Assembly (NCBI RefSeq): GCF_030315975.1
Contig: NZ_JASXSZ010000005.1
Span: 62,001-126,000, forward strand
Reading direction: 5' to 3'
DNA from: Microbacterium candidum
Lineage (GTDB): Bacteria > Actinomycetota > Actinomycetes > Actinomycetales > Microbacteriaceae
Length of the DNA: 64,000 bases
Shown: positions 1-9,921 of the stretch, one piece after another
How positions within the stretch are numbered: position 1 is the stretch's first letter
Layout of the letters: each line of letters begins with the position of its first letter
The notes under the pieces: generated by a model
The model's input: only the letters and a program-made list of their open reading frames with translations
What the model was told of the DNA's origin: nothing
Databases searched by the model: none
Position numbers and translations under genes: made by a program

Positions 1-1
1 C

Positions 2-973
2 GCGCTCGTCAACGGCGGAGGCACGTACGCGATGGAGGCAGTGGCCAGGCGCCTCGCAACGGGCCGCCGCGCGCTCGTCGTGCGCAACGGACTCTTCTCC
101 TACCGGTGGTCGCAGATCCTCGAGACCGGTTCGATCGCGTCGGCGGTGACCGTCTGCGCCGCGCGCCCGGACTCCGACGCCCACCAGGCCGCGTGGACGC
201 CCGCGCCGATCGATGAGGTCGTCGCCGCGATCCGCGCGGAGCGGGCCGAGATCGTGTTCGCCCCACACGTCGAGACGGCGGCGGGGATGCTGCTCCCCGA
301 CGCGTATGTGAGGGCCCTCGCCGATGCGGTCCACGAGAACGGCGGGCTGCTCGTGCTCGACTGCATCGCGTCCGGCGCGATGTGGGTGGACATGCAGGCG
401 CTCGGCGTCGACGCGCTGCTCAGCGCCCCGCAGAAGGGCTGGAGCGGCACACCCGGTGTCGGATACGTGATGCTGAGCGCGGCGGGCCGTGCGGCCGTCG
501 AGGCCGGTTCTGCGACCAGTTTCGCGGTCGATCTCGGCACGTGGCTGAACATCTCGGACGCCTACCGCGATGGCCGCGCCGCGTACCACGCGACGATGCC
601 CACGGACTCGATCGCGCACAACCTCGATGCCATGCGGGGGACGGCATCCCGCCTGCCCGAGCTGCGCGCAGCGCAGGTCGACCTCGGGTCTCGAGTGCGC
701 GCACTCCTGGCCGGTCGCGGCCTCCCGTCGGTCGCGGCCGCCGGCTTCGACGCCCCCAGTGTGGTGGTCGTGCACACCGACGATCCGACGCTCCGCACCG
801 GTGCGCGGTTCGTCGAGTTCGGCGTGCAGATCGCCGCCGGCGTGCCGCTCCACTGCGGAGAGCCGGCCACGTTCTCGACGTTCCGCGTGGGTCTGTTCGG
901 TCTCGACAAGCTCGGCGACGTGGACGGCACCGTCGGCCGCCTCGAGGACGCGCTCGACCGGATGGGTCTCTAG
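2..973 (+). CDS. Class V aminotransferase (PLP-dependent), 5'-truncated
   Basis: The reading frame is open from the first bases of the window, so the N-terminus lies upstream; an internal ATG at 32 is not the start, because the family motif GGGTYAMEA spans it. The visible 323 residues match the alanine-glyoxylate/serine aminotransferase group of fold-type I PLP enzymes. The Schiff-base lysine is in SAPQKGWSGTPGVGYV at about visible residue 145, preceded by the cofactor-binding aspartate in LLVLDCIASGAMWVD. It probably transfers an amino group to glyoxylate or pyruvate; the substrate cannot be read from sequence. It converges on the acyl-CoA dehydrogenase gene 15 bp away, with no terminator hairpin seen between them. 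Confidence 0.85.
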   Translation, partial: ALVNGGGTYAMEAVARRLATGRRALVVRNGLFSYRWSQILETGSIASAVTVCAARPDSDAHQAAWTPAPIDEVVAAIRAERAEIVFAPHVETAAGMLLPDAYVRALADAVHENGGLLVLDCIASGAMWVDMQALGVDALLSAPQKGWSGTPGVGYVMLSAAGRAAVEAGSATSFAVDLGTWLNISDAYRDGRAAYHATMPTDSIAHNLDAMRGTASRLPELRAAQVDLGSRVRALLAGRGLPSVAAAGFDAPSVVVVHTDDPTLRTGARFVEFGVQIAAGVPLHCGEPATFSTFRVGLFGLDKLGDVDGTVGRLEDALDRMGL

Positions 974-988
974 CGCTCTACGCGGTGC

Positions 989-2143
989 CTATCGGACCGG
1001 CCCGAGCCACGCGCTCGCGGCGGTCGAGTGCGCCGACTCCGGGTCGGAGGGGTGGAAGAGGCCGGCCAGCACATCGCGGTACAGGCGGCTGAGCTCGTTG
1101 CGGGTGAAGTACGACGAGCCGCCCGCGACGAGCATCGCCTCGTCGACGACGTGCTTCGCCATCGTGACGGCACGGTGCTTGACACCGGACAGCAGCGAGA
1201 ACCACCGCATCCCGTGGTCGACGAGATCGTCGACGTCGCGCGTGAGCGCAGCGATCTGCGGCGGCAGCGCGTCGTAGGCGATCCCCATCCCGGCGACGCG
1301 CCAGCGGATGTCGGGATCCTGGCTGAGCGGCTCTCCGGTCTTCTTCGAGCGGCGGCGGGTCGCCGCATCCACCGCCAGCTCGAGGGCGCGCCGCGCGATG
1401 CCGGTGTAGACGGACGCGAGAAGGAGCTCGAACACGCTGAAGATGCCGAACACGATCGGGTCGGCCGACGGGCCCGGGTCGATGCGGCGCACGACGTGGT
1501 CGGCGTGCGCGATCGCGCCGTTGACCTCCGTCGTGCGGCTCTGGGTGCCCCGCATCCCCATCGTGTCCCAGTCGTCGCGCGTCGTGACCGCCGCTGTGCG
1601 CGGCACGAAGGCGTAGACGAGCTTCGGTCCGTCGGGGGAGGTCGTGTCGAGGCCGTGGAGGCCCAGCTGCGTCCAGACGGGTGCGAGCGAGGTGAAGATC
1701 TTGGTGCCTGTGAAGACATACCCGCCGTCGGGCAGGGGCACGGCGTCCGTGTCGCTGCCGAAGAGGACGAGGTCGTTGCCCGCCTCGCTGATGCCGAACG
1801 CGAACACCTCTCCGGCGACGGCTCCCTCCTGCACGAAGCGCAGCGCGTCGATCCCGCGATCGCCGAGGACCTTCGCGACGCCCGTCCACACGAGGTGCAT
1901 GTTGACGGAGAGGGCGGTCGCAGGAGCGGCGGAGGCGAGGCGCTGCTGCAGGACGGATGCCTCGGCGAGCCCGAGGCCCGCACCTCCGAGCTCGGCCGGC
2001 ACGAGGATCGCGAGGTAGCCCGCGGCCTTGAGGTCGGCGAGGTCGTCGTCGGGGAACGTGTTCTCGCGGTCGTGCACGGCGGCGCGCTCGCGGAACCGGT
2101 CGAGCAGGTCGTCCGGCAGGATCTGGGCGGGATCGAACGTCAT
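989..2143 (-). CDS. Acyl-CoA dehydrogenase family protein
   Basis: A 384-residue flavoprotein of the usual length for the acyl-CoA dehydrogenase family, which oxidises acyl-CoA thioesters with FAD. N-terminal helical domain at about 1-110, middle beta domain with FGISEAGNDLV and DDWDTMGMRGTQSRT (about 140-230), then the C-terminal helical domain. The frame stays open further upstream, but the ATG at 2143 has a strong ribosome site (AAGGAGG, 7 bp upstream) and forms an ATGA overlap with the hydrolase stop codon, so the two are probably translationally coupled. The usual catalytic glutamate position is not certain from reading alone, so it could be a dehydrogenase-like monooxygenase of the DszC/HpaH type acting on another substrate. 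Confidence 0.85.
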   Translation of the reverse strand: MTFDPAQILPDDLLDRFRERAAVHDRENTFPDDDLADLKAAGYLAILVPAELGGAGLGLAEASVLQQRLASAAPATALSVNMHLVWTGVAKVLGDRGIDALRFVQEGAVAGEVFAFGISEAGNDLVLFGSDTDAVPLPDGGYVFTGTKIFTSLAPVWTQLGLHGLDTTSPDGPKLVYAFVPRTAAVTTRDDWDTMGMRGTQSRTTEVNGAIAHADHVVRRIDPGPSADPIVFGIFSVFELLLASVYTGIARRALELAVDAATRRRSKKTGEPLSQDPDIRWRVAGMGIAYDALPPQIAALTRDVDDLVDHGMRWFSLLSGVKHRAVTMAKHVVDEAMLVAGGSSYFTRNELSRLYRDVLAGLFHPSDPESAHSTAASAWLGPVR

Positions 2144-2916
2144 GACAGTGCCTCCTTGGGTGCCCCCACGAGTGCGCTCCTGACCATCTGGATCGTCGCA
2201 TCCGGGAGGTCCCGGTGCGGGGAGTGCCCCGCGCCCGCGACGACCGACATCGTGATGCGCGGGTTCTGCAGCACCTCCGCGGCGGTCGCTCCGGTGAAGA
2301 TGCTGAAGACCGCCGGATCGGCGCCGATCACATGGGTCGGAACGGAGAGCCGGGATGCGGCGTCCCGCACGTCCCACGTCGTGTTCTGGGCGCTCGTCTG
2401 CTCGACCATCCAGCGGCTCGCGGCGCGGGTCGCGGCGGCCTTCAGCTCGATGTCGAGCTCGTGCCAATCGGGGTGGGTCGCGCGGATCGCATCGACGCTC
2501 GGGTCGGCGAAGGACTCCTCCTGGCCCTGGCGCACGTTCTCACGGTCCTCGTCGCTCAGGTGGACGGCGGGGTCGATGAGCATCAGCCGTCTCGTCCAGC
2601 GCGGGTGCGCGGCGCTCGCGAGCACGGCCGCGGCCCCGCCGAGCGAGTGGGCGATGACGAGGTCCCACGGTTCGCCGTCCGTGCGCAGCGCGGCGACATC
2701 CGCCGCGTACGCCTCGAGTGTGCAGTCGAGGGCGCGCGGTGCGCTGCCGTGGCCACGGAGGTCCACCGCATCCGCCCGCCAGCCGTCGTCGGCGAGCGCG
2801 ACGCCGTAGCGCCACATGAGGGCCGCGTCCGACCCCAGTCCATGGAGGAGCAGCGCGCGGCGCTCCGCATGCGGGTCGCCCCAGGAGAGGCGGGGGAGGG
2901 TCACGGGGATCGCCAT
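2140..2916 (-). CDS. Alpha/beta hydrolase
   Basis: A 258-residue alpha/beta-hydrolase fold. The oxyanion-hole motif LLLHGLGSDA is near residue 22, the nucleophile elbow AHSLGGAA near residue 90, the acid probably in the GADPAVF loop near 200, and the catalytic His in GAGHSPHRD near 230: a complete triad. No signal peptide, so cytoplasmic; the substrate is unknown. A -10-like TAAAGT (2924-2929) lies 7 bp before the ATG and overlaps the stop codon of the upstream MFS gene, so a leaderless transcript is likely. It is coupled by a 4-bp overlap to the downstream acyl-CoA dehydrogenase, suggesting a joint role on an ester or CoA-type substrate (inference). Confidence 0.85.
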   Translation of the reverse strand: MAIPVTLPRLSWGDPHAERRALLLHGLGSDAALMWRYGVALADDGWRADAVDLRGHGSAPRALDCTLEAYAADVAALRTDGEPWDLVIAHSLGGAAAVLASAAHPRWTRRLMLIDPAVHLSDEDRENVRQGQEESFADPSVDAIRATHPDWHELDIELKAAATRAASRWMVEQTSAQNTTWDVRDAASRLSVPTHVIGADPAVFSIFTGATAAEVLQNPRITMSVVAGAGHSPHRDLPDATIQMVRSALVGAPKEALS

Positions 2917-2926
2917 ACGTCCGACT

Positions 2927-4138
2927 TTAGGGCGAGACGGTGCGGATGACGTCGGTATCCGGCAGTGGCGCGGCGCCCCGCTCGCGCAGGTCGGGCATGT
3001 ACCCCACGAAGAGCACCGCGACGACGAGCGCGAGGGCGCACAGGGCCGTCGCCGCCCAGTACGAGGCGGTCGGCCCGCCCGTGAGGTCGATCAGGAAGCC
3101 CGCGACCGCCGAGCCCACGGCAGCGCCGATGAGCTGGCCCGTCCCGGTCCAGCCGAACGCCTCCGCGGTGTCGCTGAACTTCACGCTCGCGGTCGTGATC
3201 GCCGAGCCGACGGCGAGAGCCGGGGCGATGCCGATGCCTGCGACGAACAGCCATCCGCTGATCCACCACACGTTCACCCACACGCTCGCGAGCGCCAGGC
3301 CGACCGCGACGACGGACAGGCGCCGGGCCATCGCCCACGGGCCCATCGGCAGGTGGCCGAAGGCGAATCCTCCGACGAGGCTGCCGATCGAGAAGACGGC
3401 GAGCACGACGCCGGATTCGACGCCCTCGTGGTTGAAGGTCGCGACGACGCTCGCCTCCACGGCGGCGAACGAGCCGATGAACAGGAATCCGATGATGGTC
3501 GCGAGGAGGATCGGCGGGCGCGTCAGCACCTTCCCGAACGCGCGCTTCGACGGCGGGATGCGCACGCGCCCGACCTCGGGCGAGAGGATGAACCACGCGC
3601 CGCCGCTGATGAGGATCGCGACGACGAGGAGCAGTCCCTGCGTCGTGCCGATCTGGGTCGCGGTGAACGTGATGAGCACCGGCGCGATGATCCAGATGAG
3701 CTCCTGCAGCGACGCGTCGAGCGAGTAGAGGGTCGTCAGCTGGCGCGATGTCACGAGCTTGGGGTAGATCGTCCGGGCGGAGGCGAGCACCGGGGGCGTC
3801 GCGAAGCCGGCGATGAAGCCGAGCACGACGTAGACCGCGAGCGGGACGATCAGGAACGCCATCGCGAGCAGCGCTGCGGCGCAGATCGCCGTCGTGACGG
3901 TGAGGACCTGCCGCATCCCGAACCGCCCCATGAGGCGCGTCGTGACCGGGCCGGACAGCGCCTGGCCGATGGATGTCGCCGCCAGGACGATGCCCGCGGC
4001 TCCGTAGGAGCCCGTGATCTGCTCGATGTGCAGAAGGATGGCGAGACTCGTCATGCCGTTCGGAAAGCGCGCGGCCAACTGTGCGGCGATGATGCGCAGG
4101 ACCCCGGGTGTGCGAACGATCTCCCGGTATCCAGCCAT
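2927..4138 (-). CDS. MFS transporter
   Basis: A 403-residue membrane protein with about 12 hydrophobic segments and the MFS loop 2-3 signature degenerate in TRLMGRFGMRQVLTV near residue 65. Typical of drug or metabolite exporters of the MFS_1 group; the substrate is unknown. The last residues are an arginine/glutamate-rich cytoplasmic tail. The ATG at 4138 has TAATCT six bases upstream (4145-4150, read on the minus strand), so the message is probably leaderless. It precedes the hydrolase and acyl-CoA dehydrogenase genes on the same strand and is divergent from nrdHIEF. Confidence 0.88.
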   Translation of the reverse strand: MAGYREIVRTPGVLRIIAAQLAARFPNGMTSLAILLHIEQITGSYGAAGIVLAATSIGQALSGPVTTRLMGRFGMRQVLTVTTAICAAALLAMAFLIVPLAVYVVLGFIAGFATPPVLASARTIYPKLVTSRQLTTLYSLDASLQELIWIIAPVLITFTATQIGTTQGLLLVVAILISGGAWFILSPEVGRVRIPPSKRAFGKVLTRPPILLATIIGFLFIGSFAAVEASVVATFNHEGVESGVVLAVFSIGSLVGGFAFGHLPMGPWAMARRLSVVAVGLALASVWVNVWWISGWLFVAGIGIAPALAVGSAITTASVKFSDTAEAFGWTGTGQLIGAAVGSAVAGFLIDLTGGPTASYWAATALCALALVVAVLFVGYMPDLRERGAAPLPDTDVIRTVSP

Positions 4139-4513
4139 CCGTCCAGATTATCGTGACCGATCGGCGTGCCGAGGGACGGGGCGGGAACGGCCCTGCGACA
4201 CGCCGGGGGCGCACGGGAGGCCCAAATCCGATGTCGGTGACCCGGCGTACGGTCGGTACCTGTGGATGACTCCATCTCGGAGGGCTCTCACAGGCTTCTT
4301 TCCGCGGAATCCCGGGGTCGCGAACACATGGCCCGGCTGTGGATGAAACGGTGGAGAACCTGTGTTGAACATGGGGAGGACGGTGGAAAACTACACGGAT
4401 GTAACTACTAGCCCTTGTGGTGCTTCCCAGTGTCGGTACCCATATGTAGTATTGGTGCTCCGGCGGGGGGAACTGCCGAGATGAACGACCGACCGAGGGG
4501 AGAACACGTCGAC
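4139..4513. promoter_or_regulatory. Control region between MFS gene and nrdHIEF
   Basis: A 375-bp stretch with no convincing gene, clearly less GC-rich than the flanks near its right end. It holds the leaderless promoter of the MFS gene at its left edge and the nrdH promoter region at its right. Two copies of TGTGGATGA (4261-4269 and 4338-4346) differ by one base from the DnaA box TGTGGATAA. Two 16-bp NrdR-like boxes lie at 4405-4420 and 4437-4452. A possible nrdH promoter is TTCCCA (4424-4429), 17 bp, TAGTAT (4447-4452). Confidence 0.6.
4405..4452 (+). promoter_or_regulatory. Candidate pair of NrdR boxes upstream of nrdH
   Basis: CTACTAGCCCTTGTGG (4405-4420) and TACCCATATGTAGTAT (4437-4452) each match about 9-11 of 16 positions of the NrdR consensus acaCwAtATaTwgtgt. 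They are spaced exactly 32 bp start to start, about three helical turns, which is the spacing known for tandem NrdR boxes. The second box overlaps the likely -10. Matches are imperfect, so this is a candidate. Confidence 0.45.
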
Positions 4514-4747
4514 ATGGCGATCACGGTCTACACAAAGCCCGCCTGTGTGCAGTGCACCGCGACTTACCGCGCACTGGACTCGAAGGGCATCGAATACGAG
4601 GTCCACGACCTCTCGCAGGACCCGGAGGCGCTCGAGCAGGTCAAGGCGCTCGGCTACCTCCAGGCCCCCGTCGTGATCACCGACGACGGCCACTGGTCGG
4701 GCTTCCGTCCCGACAAGATCGACGAGCTCGCAGCCCGTCTGGCCTGA
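4514..4747 (+). CDS. nrdH: Glutaredoxin-like protein NrdH
   Basis: A 77-residue thioredoxin-fold redoxin that supplies electrons to class Ib ribonucleotide reductase. The redox motif CVQC is at residues 11-14 in [14 protein letters not shown]; the C-terminal WSGFRPDKI motif is typical of NrdH and allows reduction by thioredoxin reductase rather than glutathione. Length is normal. A GAGGGGAGA ribosome site lies about 10 bp before the ATG. First gene of nrdHIEF; only 2 bp separate it from nrdI. An upstream in-frame ATG at 4415 is rejected because it would add unrelated residues and lies within the promoter region. Confidence 0.95.
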   Translation: MAITVYTKPACVQCTATYRALDSKGIEYEVHDLSQDPEALEQVKALGYLQAPVVITDDGHWSGFRPDKIDELAARLA

Positions 4748-4749
4748 CA

Positions 4750-5226
4750 ATGCTCGCCGCCGTCGCCGGGCCCCGTGCCGCCGGCGCCGTCGGCGGCACG
4801 GCACGGGAGCGCGTTCCGCTCCTCGTCTACTTCTCGAGCGTGTCGGGCAACACCGCACGTTTCATCGAGAAGCTCGGGATGCGGGCCGTGCGCATCCCCC
4901 TCCACGGCAATGAAGCTCCGCTCGTCGTCGACGAGCCCTTTGTCCTCGTGACGCCGACGTACGGCGGGGGACAGGGGCGCGGCGAGGAGGCGGGTGCCGT
5001 TCCCAAGCAGGTCATCCGTTTCCTCAACGACGAACGGAACCGCCGTCTCATCCGCGGGGTCATCTCCGCAGGCAACACCAACTTCGGCGAGCACTTCTGT
5101 CTCGCCGGCGACATCATCAGCCGCAAGTGCCGCGTGCCCCACTTGTATCGGCTCGAACTCTTCGGCACGCCGGACGATGTGGATCGCGTGAGCGACGGAT
5201 TGGAACGATGGTGGAAGCAGCAGTGA
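4750..5226 (+). CDS. nrdI: Class Ib ribonucleotide reductase assembly flavodoxin NrdI
   Basis: A 158-residue flavodoxin-like protein that generates the oxidant used to assemble the Mn(III)2-tyrosyl cofactor of NrdF. The FMN phosphate loop is [16 protein letters not shown] at about 28-43, and TPTYGGG and [12 protein letters not shown] follow, all typical of NrdI. About 20 N-terminal residues rich in Ala/Gly are extra relative to most family members; a later start is possible but no good in-frame codon with a ribosome site was seen. It starts 2 bp after nrdH and overlaps the beginning of nrdE, so it is the second gene of the operon. Confidence 0.93.
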   Translation: MLAAVAGPRAAGAVGGTARERVPLLVYFSSVSGNTARFIEKLGMRAVRIPLHGNEAPLVVDEPFVLVTPTYGGGQGRGEEAGAVPKQVIRFLNDERNRRLIRGVISAGNTNFGEHFCLAGDIISRKCRVPHLYRLELFGTPDDVDRVSDGLERWWKQQ

Positions 5227-7382
5227 CCGAGCCCGAGGACAAGACGGTGCCCGACTTCAAGTCGGACACGCGGTTCGATGGGATGGACTACCACTCCCTG
5301 AACGCGATGCTCAATCTGTACGACGCGGACGGGAAGATCCAGTTCGAGGCCGACAAGCGCGCCGCACGGGAGTACTTCCTGCAGCACGTGAACCAGAACA
5401 CCGTGTTCTTCCACTCGCTCAAGGAGCGCCTCGACTACCTCGTCGAGAAGGAGTACTACGAGCCGCAGGTGCTCGCCCAGTACCCGTTCGAGTTCATCGA
5501 GAGCCTCAACAAGCGCGCCTACGGGGCGAAGTTCCGCTTCGAGACGTTCCTCGGCGCGTTCAAGTACTACACGAGCTACACGCTGAAGACGTTCGACGGC
5601 AAGCGCTACCTCGAGCGCTTCGAGGACCGCGTGGTCATGACCGCGCTCGGGCTCGCCGCCGGCGACCAGAAGCTCGCCGAGGCGCTCGTCGACGAGGTCA
5701 TCGCGGGGCGTTTCCAGCCGGCCACGCCGACGTTCCTCAACACCGGCAAGGCGCAGCGCGGCGAGCTCGTCTCCTGCTTCCTCCTGCGCATCGAAGACAA
5801 CATGGAGTCGATCGCCCGCGGCATCAACTCCGCGCTGCAGCTGAGCAAGCGCGGCGGCGGCGTGGCGCTGCTGCTGTCGAACATCCGCGAGTCGGGTGCG
5901 CCGATCAAGCAGATCGAGAACCAGTCGAGCGGCATCATCCCGGTCATGAAGCTCCTCGAAGACAGCTTCAGCTACGCGAACCAGCTGGGTGCGCGTCAGG
6001 GTGCGGGCGCGGTGTACCTGTCCGCCCACCACCCGGACATCATGCGGTTCCTCGACACGAAGCGCGAGAACGCCGACGAGAAGATCCGCATCAAGACGCT
6101 GTCGCTCGGCGTCGTCGTGCCGGACATCACGTTCGAGCTCGCCAAGAACGACGAGGACATGTACCTCTTCTCGCCGTACGACGTCGAGCGCGTCTACGGC
6201 GTGCCGTTCGGCGACATCTCGGTGTCCGAGAAGTACCGCGAGATGGTGGACGACTCGCGCATCAAGAAGACGAAGATCAACGCGCGCGAGTTCTTCCAGA
6301 CCCTCGCCGAGATCCAGTTCGAGTCGGGCTACCCGTACATCATGTTCGAGGACACGGTGAACCGGGCGAACCCGATCAAGGGCCGGATCAACATGTCGAA
6401 CCTGTGCTCCGAGATCCTGCAGGTGAACACGCCGACGACGTACAACGAAGACCTGTCGTACGCGCAGATCGGCAAGGACATCTCCTGCAACCTCGGCTCG
6501 CTCAACATCGCGCTGGCGATGGATGGCGGCGACCTCGGCCGCACGGTGGACACCGCCATCCGCGCCCTCACCGCGGTGAGCGACCAGAGCCACATCCAGT
6601 CGGTGCGCTCGATCGAGGACGGCAACGACCGGTCGCACGCGATCGGCCTCGGCCAGATGAACCTGCACGGGTACCTGGCGCGCGAGCACGTGCGCTACGG
6701 CTCGGAAGAGGGCCTCGACTTCACGAACATCTACTTCTACACGGTGCTCTTCCACGCGCTGTCGGCGTCCAACAAGCTCGCGATCGAGCGCGGCCAGACG
6801 TTCGACGGGTTCTGGGACTCCACGTACGCGAGCGGCGAGTTCTTCGACAAGTACCTCGAGCGCGAGTGGGCGCCGCAGACGGAGCGCGTGCGCGAGCTGT
6901 TCGCGGGCCACACGATCCCGACGCAGGCGGACTGGGCCGAGCTGAAGGCATCCATCCAGCAGCACGGCATCTACAACCAGAACCTGCAGGCCGTCCCGCC
7001 GACGGGGTCGATCTCGTACATCAACAACTCGACGAGCTCGATCCACCCGATCGCGTCGAAGATCGAGATCCGCAAGGAAGGCAAGCTCGGCCGCGTCTAC
7101 TACCCGGCGCCGTTCATGACGAACGAGAACCTGGAGTACTACGAGGACGCGTACGAGATCGGCTACGAGAAGGTCATCGACACGTACGCCGCCGCGACCC
7201 AGCACGTCGACCAGGGCCTGTCGCTGACGCTGTTCTTCAAGGACACCGCGACGACGCGCGACATCAACAAGGCCCAGATCTACGCCTGGAAGAAGGGCAT
7301 CAAGACGATCTACTACATCCGCCTCCGCCAGATGGCGCTGGAGGGGACCGAGGTCGAAGGCTGCGTCAGCTGCACGCTGTAA
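5208..7382 (+). CDS. nrdE: Class Ib ribonucleoside-diphosphate reductase alpha subunit
   Basis: A 724-residue catalytic subunit reducing ribonucleoside diphosphates to deoxyribonucleotides. The N-terminal region ([14 protein letters not shown]) lacks the ATP-cone of class Ia, as expected for NrdE. Active-site elements are visible: [13 protein letters not shown] (first thiol of the redox pair), the finger-loop region with NLCSEILQ, and the C-terminal CVSCTL tail that shuttles electrons from NrdH. The start is either ATG 5208 (overlapping nrdI by 19 bp) or GTG 5223, which would give a GTGA overlap with the nrdI stop; both leave the conserved core intact. nrdF follows 12 bp downstream. Confidence 0.95.
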   Translation: MVEAAVTEPEDKTVPDFKSDTRFDGMDYHSLNAMLNLYDADGKIQFEADKRAAREYFLQHVNQNTVFFHSLKERLDYLVEKEYYEPQVLAQYPFEFIESLNKRAYGAKFRFETFLGAFKYYTSYTLKTFDGKRYLERFEDRVVMTALGLAAGDQKLAEALVDEVIAGRFQPATPTFLNTGKAQRGELVSCFLLRIEDNMESIARGINSALQLSKRGGGVALLLSNIRESGAPIKQIENQSSGIIPVMKLLEDSFSYANQLGARQGAGAVYLSAHHPDIMRFLDTKRENADEKIRIKTLSLGVVVPDITFELAKNDEDMYLFSPYDVERVYGVPFGDISVSEKYREMVDDSRIKKTKINAREFFQTLAEIQFESGYPYIMFEDTVNRANPIKGRINMSNLCSEILQVNTPTTYNEDLSYAQIGKDISCNLGSLNIALAMDGGDLGRTVDTAIRALTAVSDQSHIQSVRSIEDGNDRSHAIGLGQMNLHGYLAREHVRYGSEEGLDFTNIYFYTVLFHALSASNKLAIERGQTFDGFWDSTYASGEFFDKYLEREWAPQTERVRELFAGHTIPTQADWAELKASIQQHGIYNQNLQAVPPTGSISYINNSTSSIHPIASKIEIRKEGKLGRVYYPAPFMTNENLEYYEDAYEIGYEKVIDTYAAATQHVDQGLSLTLFFKDTATTRDINKAQIYAWKKGIKTIYYIRLRQMALEGTEVEGCVSCTL

Positions 7383-8369
<987 letters not shown>

Positions 8370-8395
8370 GTCCCACCTCTCTCGATCGGGCTCTC

Positions 8396-8429
8396 GACCG
8401 CCCCTGTGGATAACTCCGCAGGGGCGGTC
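8396..8429 (+). terminator. Terminator after nrdF with a DnaA box at the loop
   Basis: Perfect 11-bp inverted repeat, GACCGCCCCTG (8396-8406) and CAGGGGCGGTC (8419-8429), with a 12-nt loop and followed by CGTTTTAC, so a good intrinsic terminator. The exact DnaA box TGTGGATAA (8405-8413) spans the end of the left arm and the loop. Confidence 0.88.
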
Positions 8430-8450
8430 CGTTTTACATAGGGTGGACGG

Positions 8451-8996
8451 ATGACGTCCCGCCCCGGTGTTCTCCTCGTCGCGTGCCTCCTCGCGCTCGG
8501 GCTGACGGGATGCGTCGGCGATCCGTCGCCCGCGCCGTCGACGACCGCACCTGCCTTCGCAAGCGACGCGGAGGCGTACAAGGCCGCGGAGAAGGTCTAC
8601 CGGGAATACGTGGATGCTGCGAACAACATCAAGCTCGAGGAACCGACGACCTTCGATGCGCTGTTCGAGTGGACGACAGGTGACGCGAACGCAGGATCGC
8701 GCAAGACGTTCTCTCAGATGCATGCCGATGGATGGCATGTGGCCGGGGTCACTCGTGTAGAAGCCATAGCGCCGTCCGAACGCCAGGTAGATCCCAGAGA
8801 CTCGCCAACCCTCGACGTCTGTCTCGACGTGTCAGACGTGAAGTTGTCCAATGCGGCGGGCGAATCTGTCTCAGATCCGAATCGACCCCCTGTGCAGTCG
8901 ATGCGGGTGAAATTTGAGCTTGCGCGCGACGCGAAGTACGGGTTACTGATCTCTTCGATCGATGGCCGAACGGATGGTCTGGTTTGTTCGCATTGA
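8451..8996 (+). CDS. Putative lipoprotein
   Basis: 181 residues. A signal sequence with hydrophobic core LLVACLLALGL ends in the lipobox LTGC, so Cys21 should be lipidated and the protein anchored outside the membrane. A Pro/Ser/Thr linker follows, then an alpha/beta domain with a conserved-looking VYREYVDAAN segment near residue 50. No known function recognised. TAGGGT lies six bases before the ATG (8439-8444), suggesting a leaderless mRNA starting just beyond the nrdF terminator. The second half of the gene (from about 8700) is markedly poorer in GC than its neighbours. It overlaps the start of the following exported protein gene, so the two probably form a pair. Confidence 0.8.
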   Translation: MTSRPGVLLVACLLALGLTGCVGDPSPAPSTTAPAFASDAEAYKAAEKVYREYVDAANNIKLEEPTTFDALFEWTTGDANAGSRKTFSQMHADGWHVAGVTRVEAIAPSERQVDPRDSPTLDVCLDVSDVKLSNAAGESVSDPNRPPVQSMRVKFELARDAKYGLLISSIDGRTDGLVCSH

Positions 8997-9775
8997 ATGG
9001 CACTTCAGTTCTATTGCTCACCTTGCTTGTCACCATCGGAACCCAGCCTGAGGCAATAGTTCGAGCATCGAGCTGTAATGACGTTGGCTGGGGCGCAACA
9101 TGCCACGCATCTTCTGACGGATCAAGTGTCGAGCTAAGCGCCTCTCGCGACGGACAATCGGGCTCCGACCACGCATCCGGCAGCAACAAGAACCCGGGCA
9201 CCGCCCGCCTCTCGCCATCGCCATCGCCGACACCGCCGTGCGTGGCCGATCAGAATACGCTCTGTCGGGAGCTGTTCAGCGTCGTGGTGATGCGGCCGCG
9301 GGCCGAGGATCTCGCATCTTTCGTCCCGAACAAGGCGAGCCTGACGATCGAGCCGGACGGCATCGGCATCGTCGGCGCACCGACGAACATCGTCGCCGAC
9401 GTCGGGACTCACACGCTCACGGGGACGCTCTTCGACCGGCCGGTCACGGTGCGCTTCACCCCCGCCGCTTACTCGTTCGACTATGGCGACGGCACCACTG
9501 CGAAGACCGGCAGGGGCGGGTCCACTTGGAGCGCCCTCCATCAGGCGCAGCTGACCTCGACGCCGACGAGCCACGTCTACCGAGCCCGCGGTACGTTCAC
9601 CGTCTCCACGCGGGTCGTGTACGACGCGGCGGTCGATTGGGGCGACGGCGTCTGGTACGACGTGATCGGGCAGGTGCGCAGCGCTCCGAGCGCAGCCGAC
9701 ATCCGTGTGTACGAAGCCCGTACCGCCCTCGTCGCCCACACCTGCCAGGAAGTCCCGACCGCCCCCGGCTGCTGA
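8984..9775 (+). CDS. Exported PKD-domain protein
   Basis: Up to 263 residues. The only in-frame start choices near the beginning are TTG codons: 8984 (13-bp overlap with the lipoprotein gene) or 8993 (TTGA overlap with its stop). A signal-like hydrophobic segment LLLTLLVTIG follows. Then a Ser/Pro-rich linker (LSPSPSPTPP, about residue 78) and a PKD-like beta-sandwich with FDYGDGT and HVYRARGTFTVS at about 165-205, a fold used for carbohydrate or protein binding outside the cell. Cys residues in the N-terminal and C-terminal parts may form disulfides. The first 150 bp are near 50% GC, while the PKD part has normal GC, so the N-terminal half may be recently acquired or fast-evolving. Function unknown. 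Confidence 0.7.
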   Translation: MFALNGTSVLLLTLLVTIGTQPEAIVRASSCNDVGWGATCHASSDGSSVELSASRDGQSGSDHASGSNKNPGTARLSPSPSPTPPCVADQNTLCRELFSVVVMRPRAEDLASFVPNKASLTIEPDGIGIVGAPTNIVADVGTHTLTGTLFDRPVTVRFTPAAYSFDYGDGTTAKTGRGGSTWSALHQAQLTSTPTSHVYRARGTFTVSTRVVYDAAVDWGDGVWYDVIGQVRSAPSAADIRVYEARTALVAHTCQEVPTAPGC

Positions 9776-9921
9776 GCCCATCGCCGTGTCGCTCGCTCTG
9801 GCGACATCTTTGAGCGCCTGCAGCCAGGCCACTGAGTGTGCAGCCCCGCGGTCGCCTCTGGCAGCCGCGAGTCTGCCGTCGTCAACAGCGCGCATGGGGC
9901 ACGCCCGGTCGGCACCGGATC

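Noticed and set aside
4139-4513. A cobalamin riboswitch before the nrd operon
   Set aside because: No B12-box-like conserved core was found, and class Ib reductase does not need control by B12 unless a class II enzyme is present.
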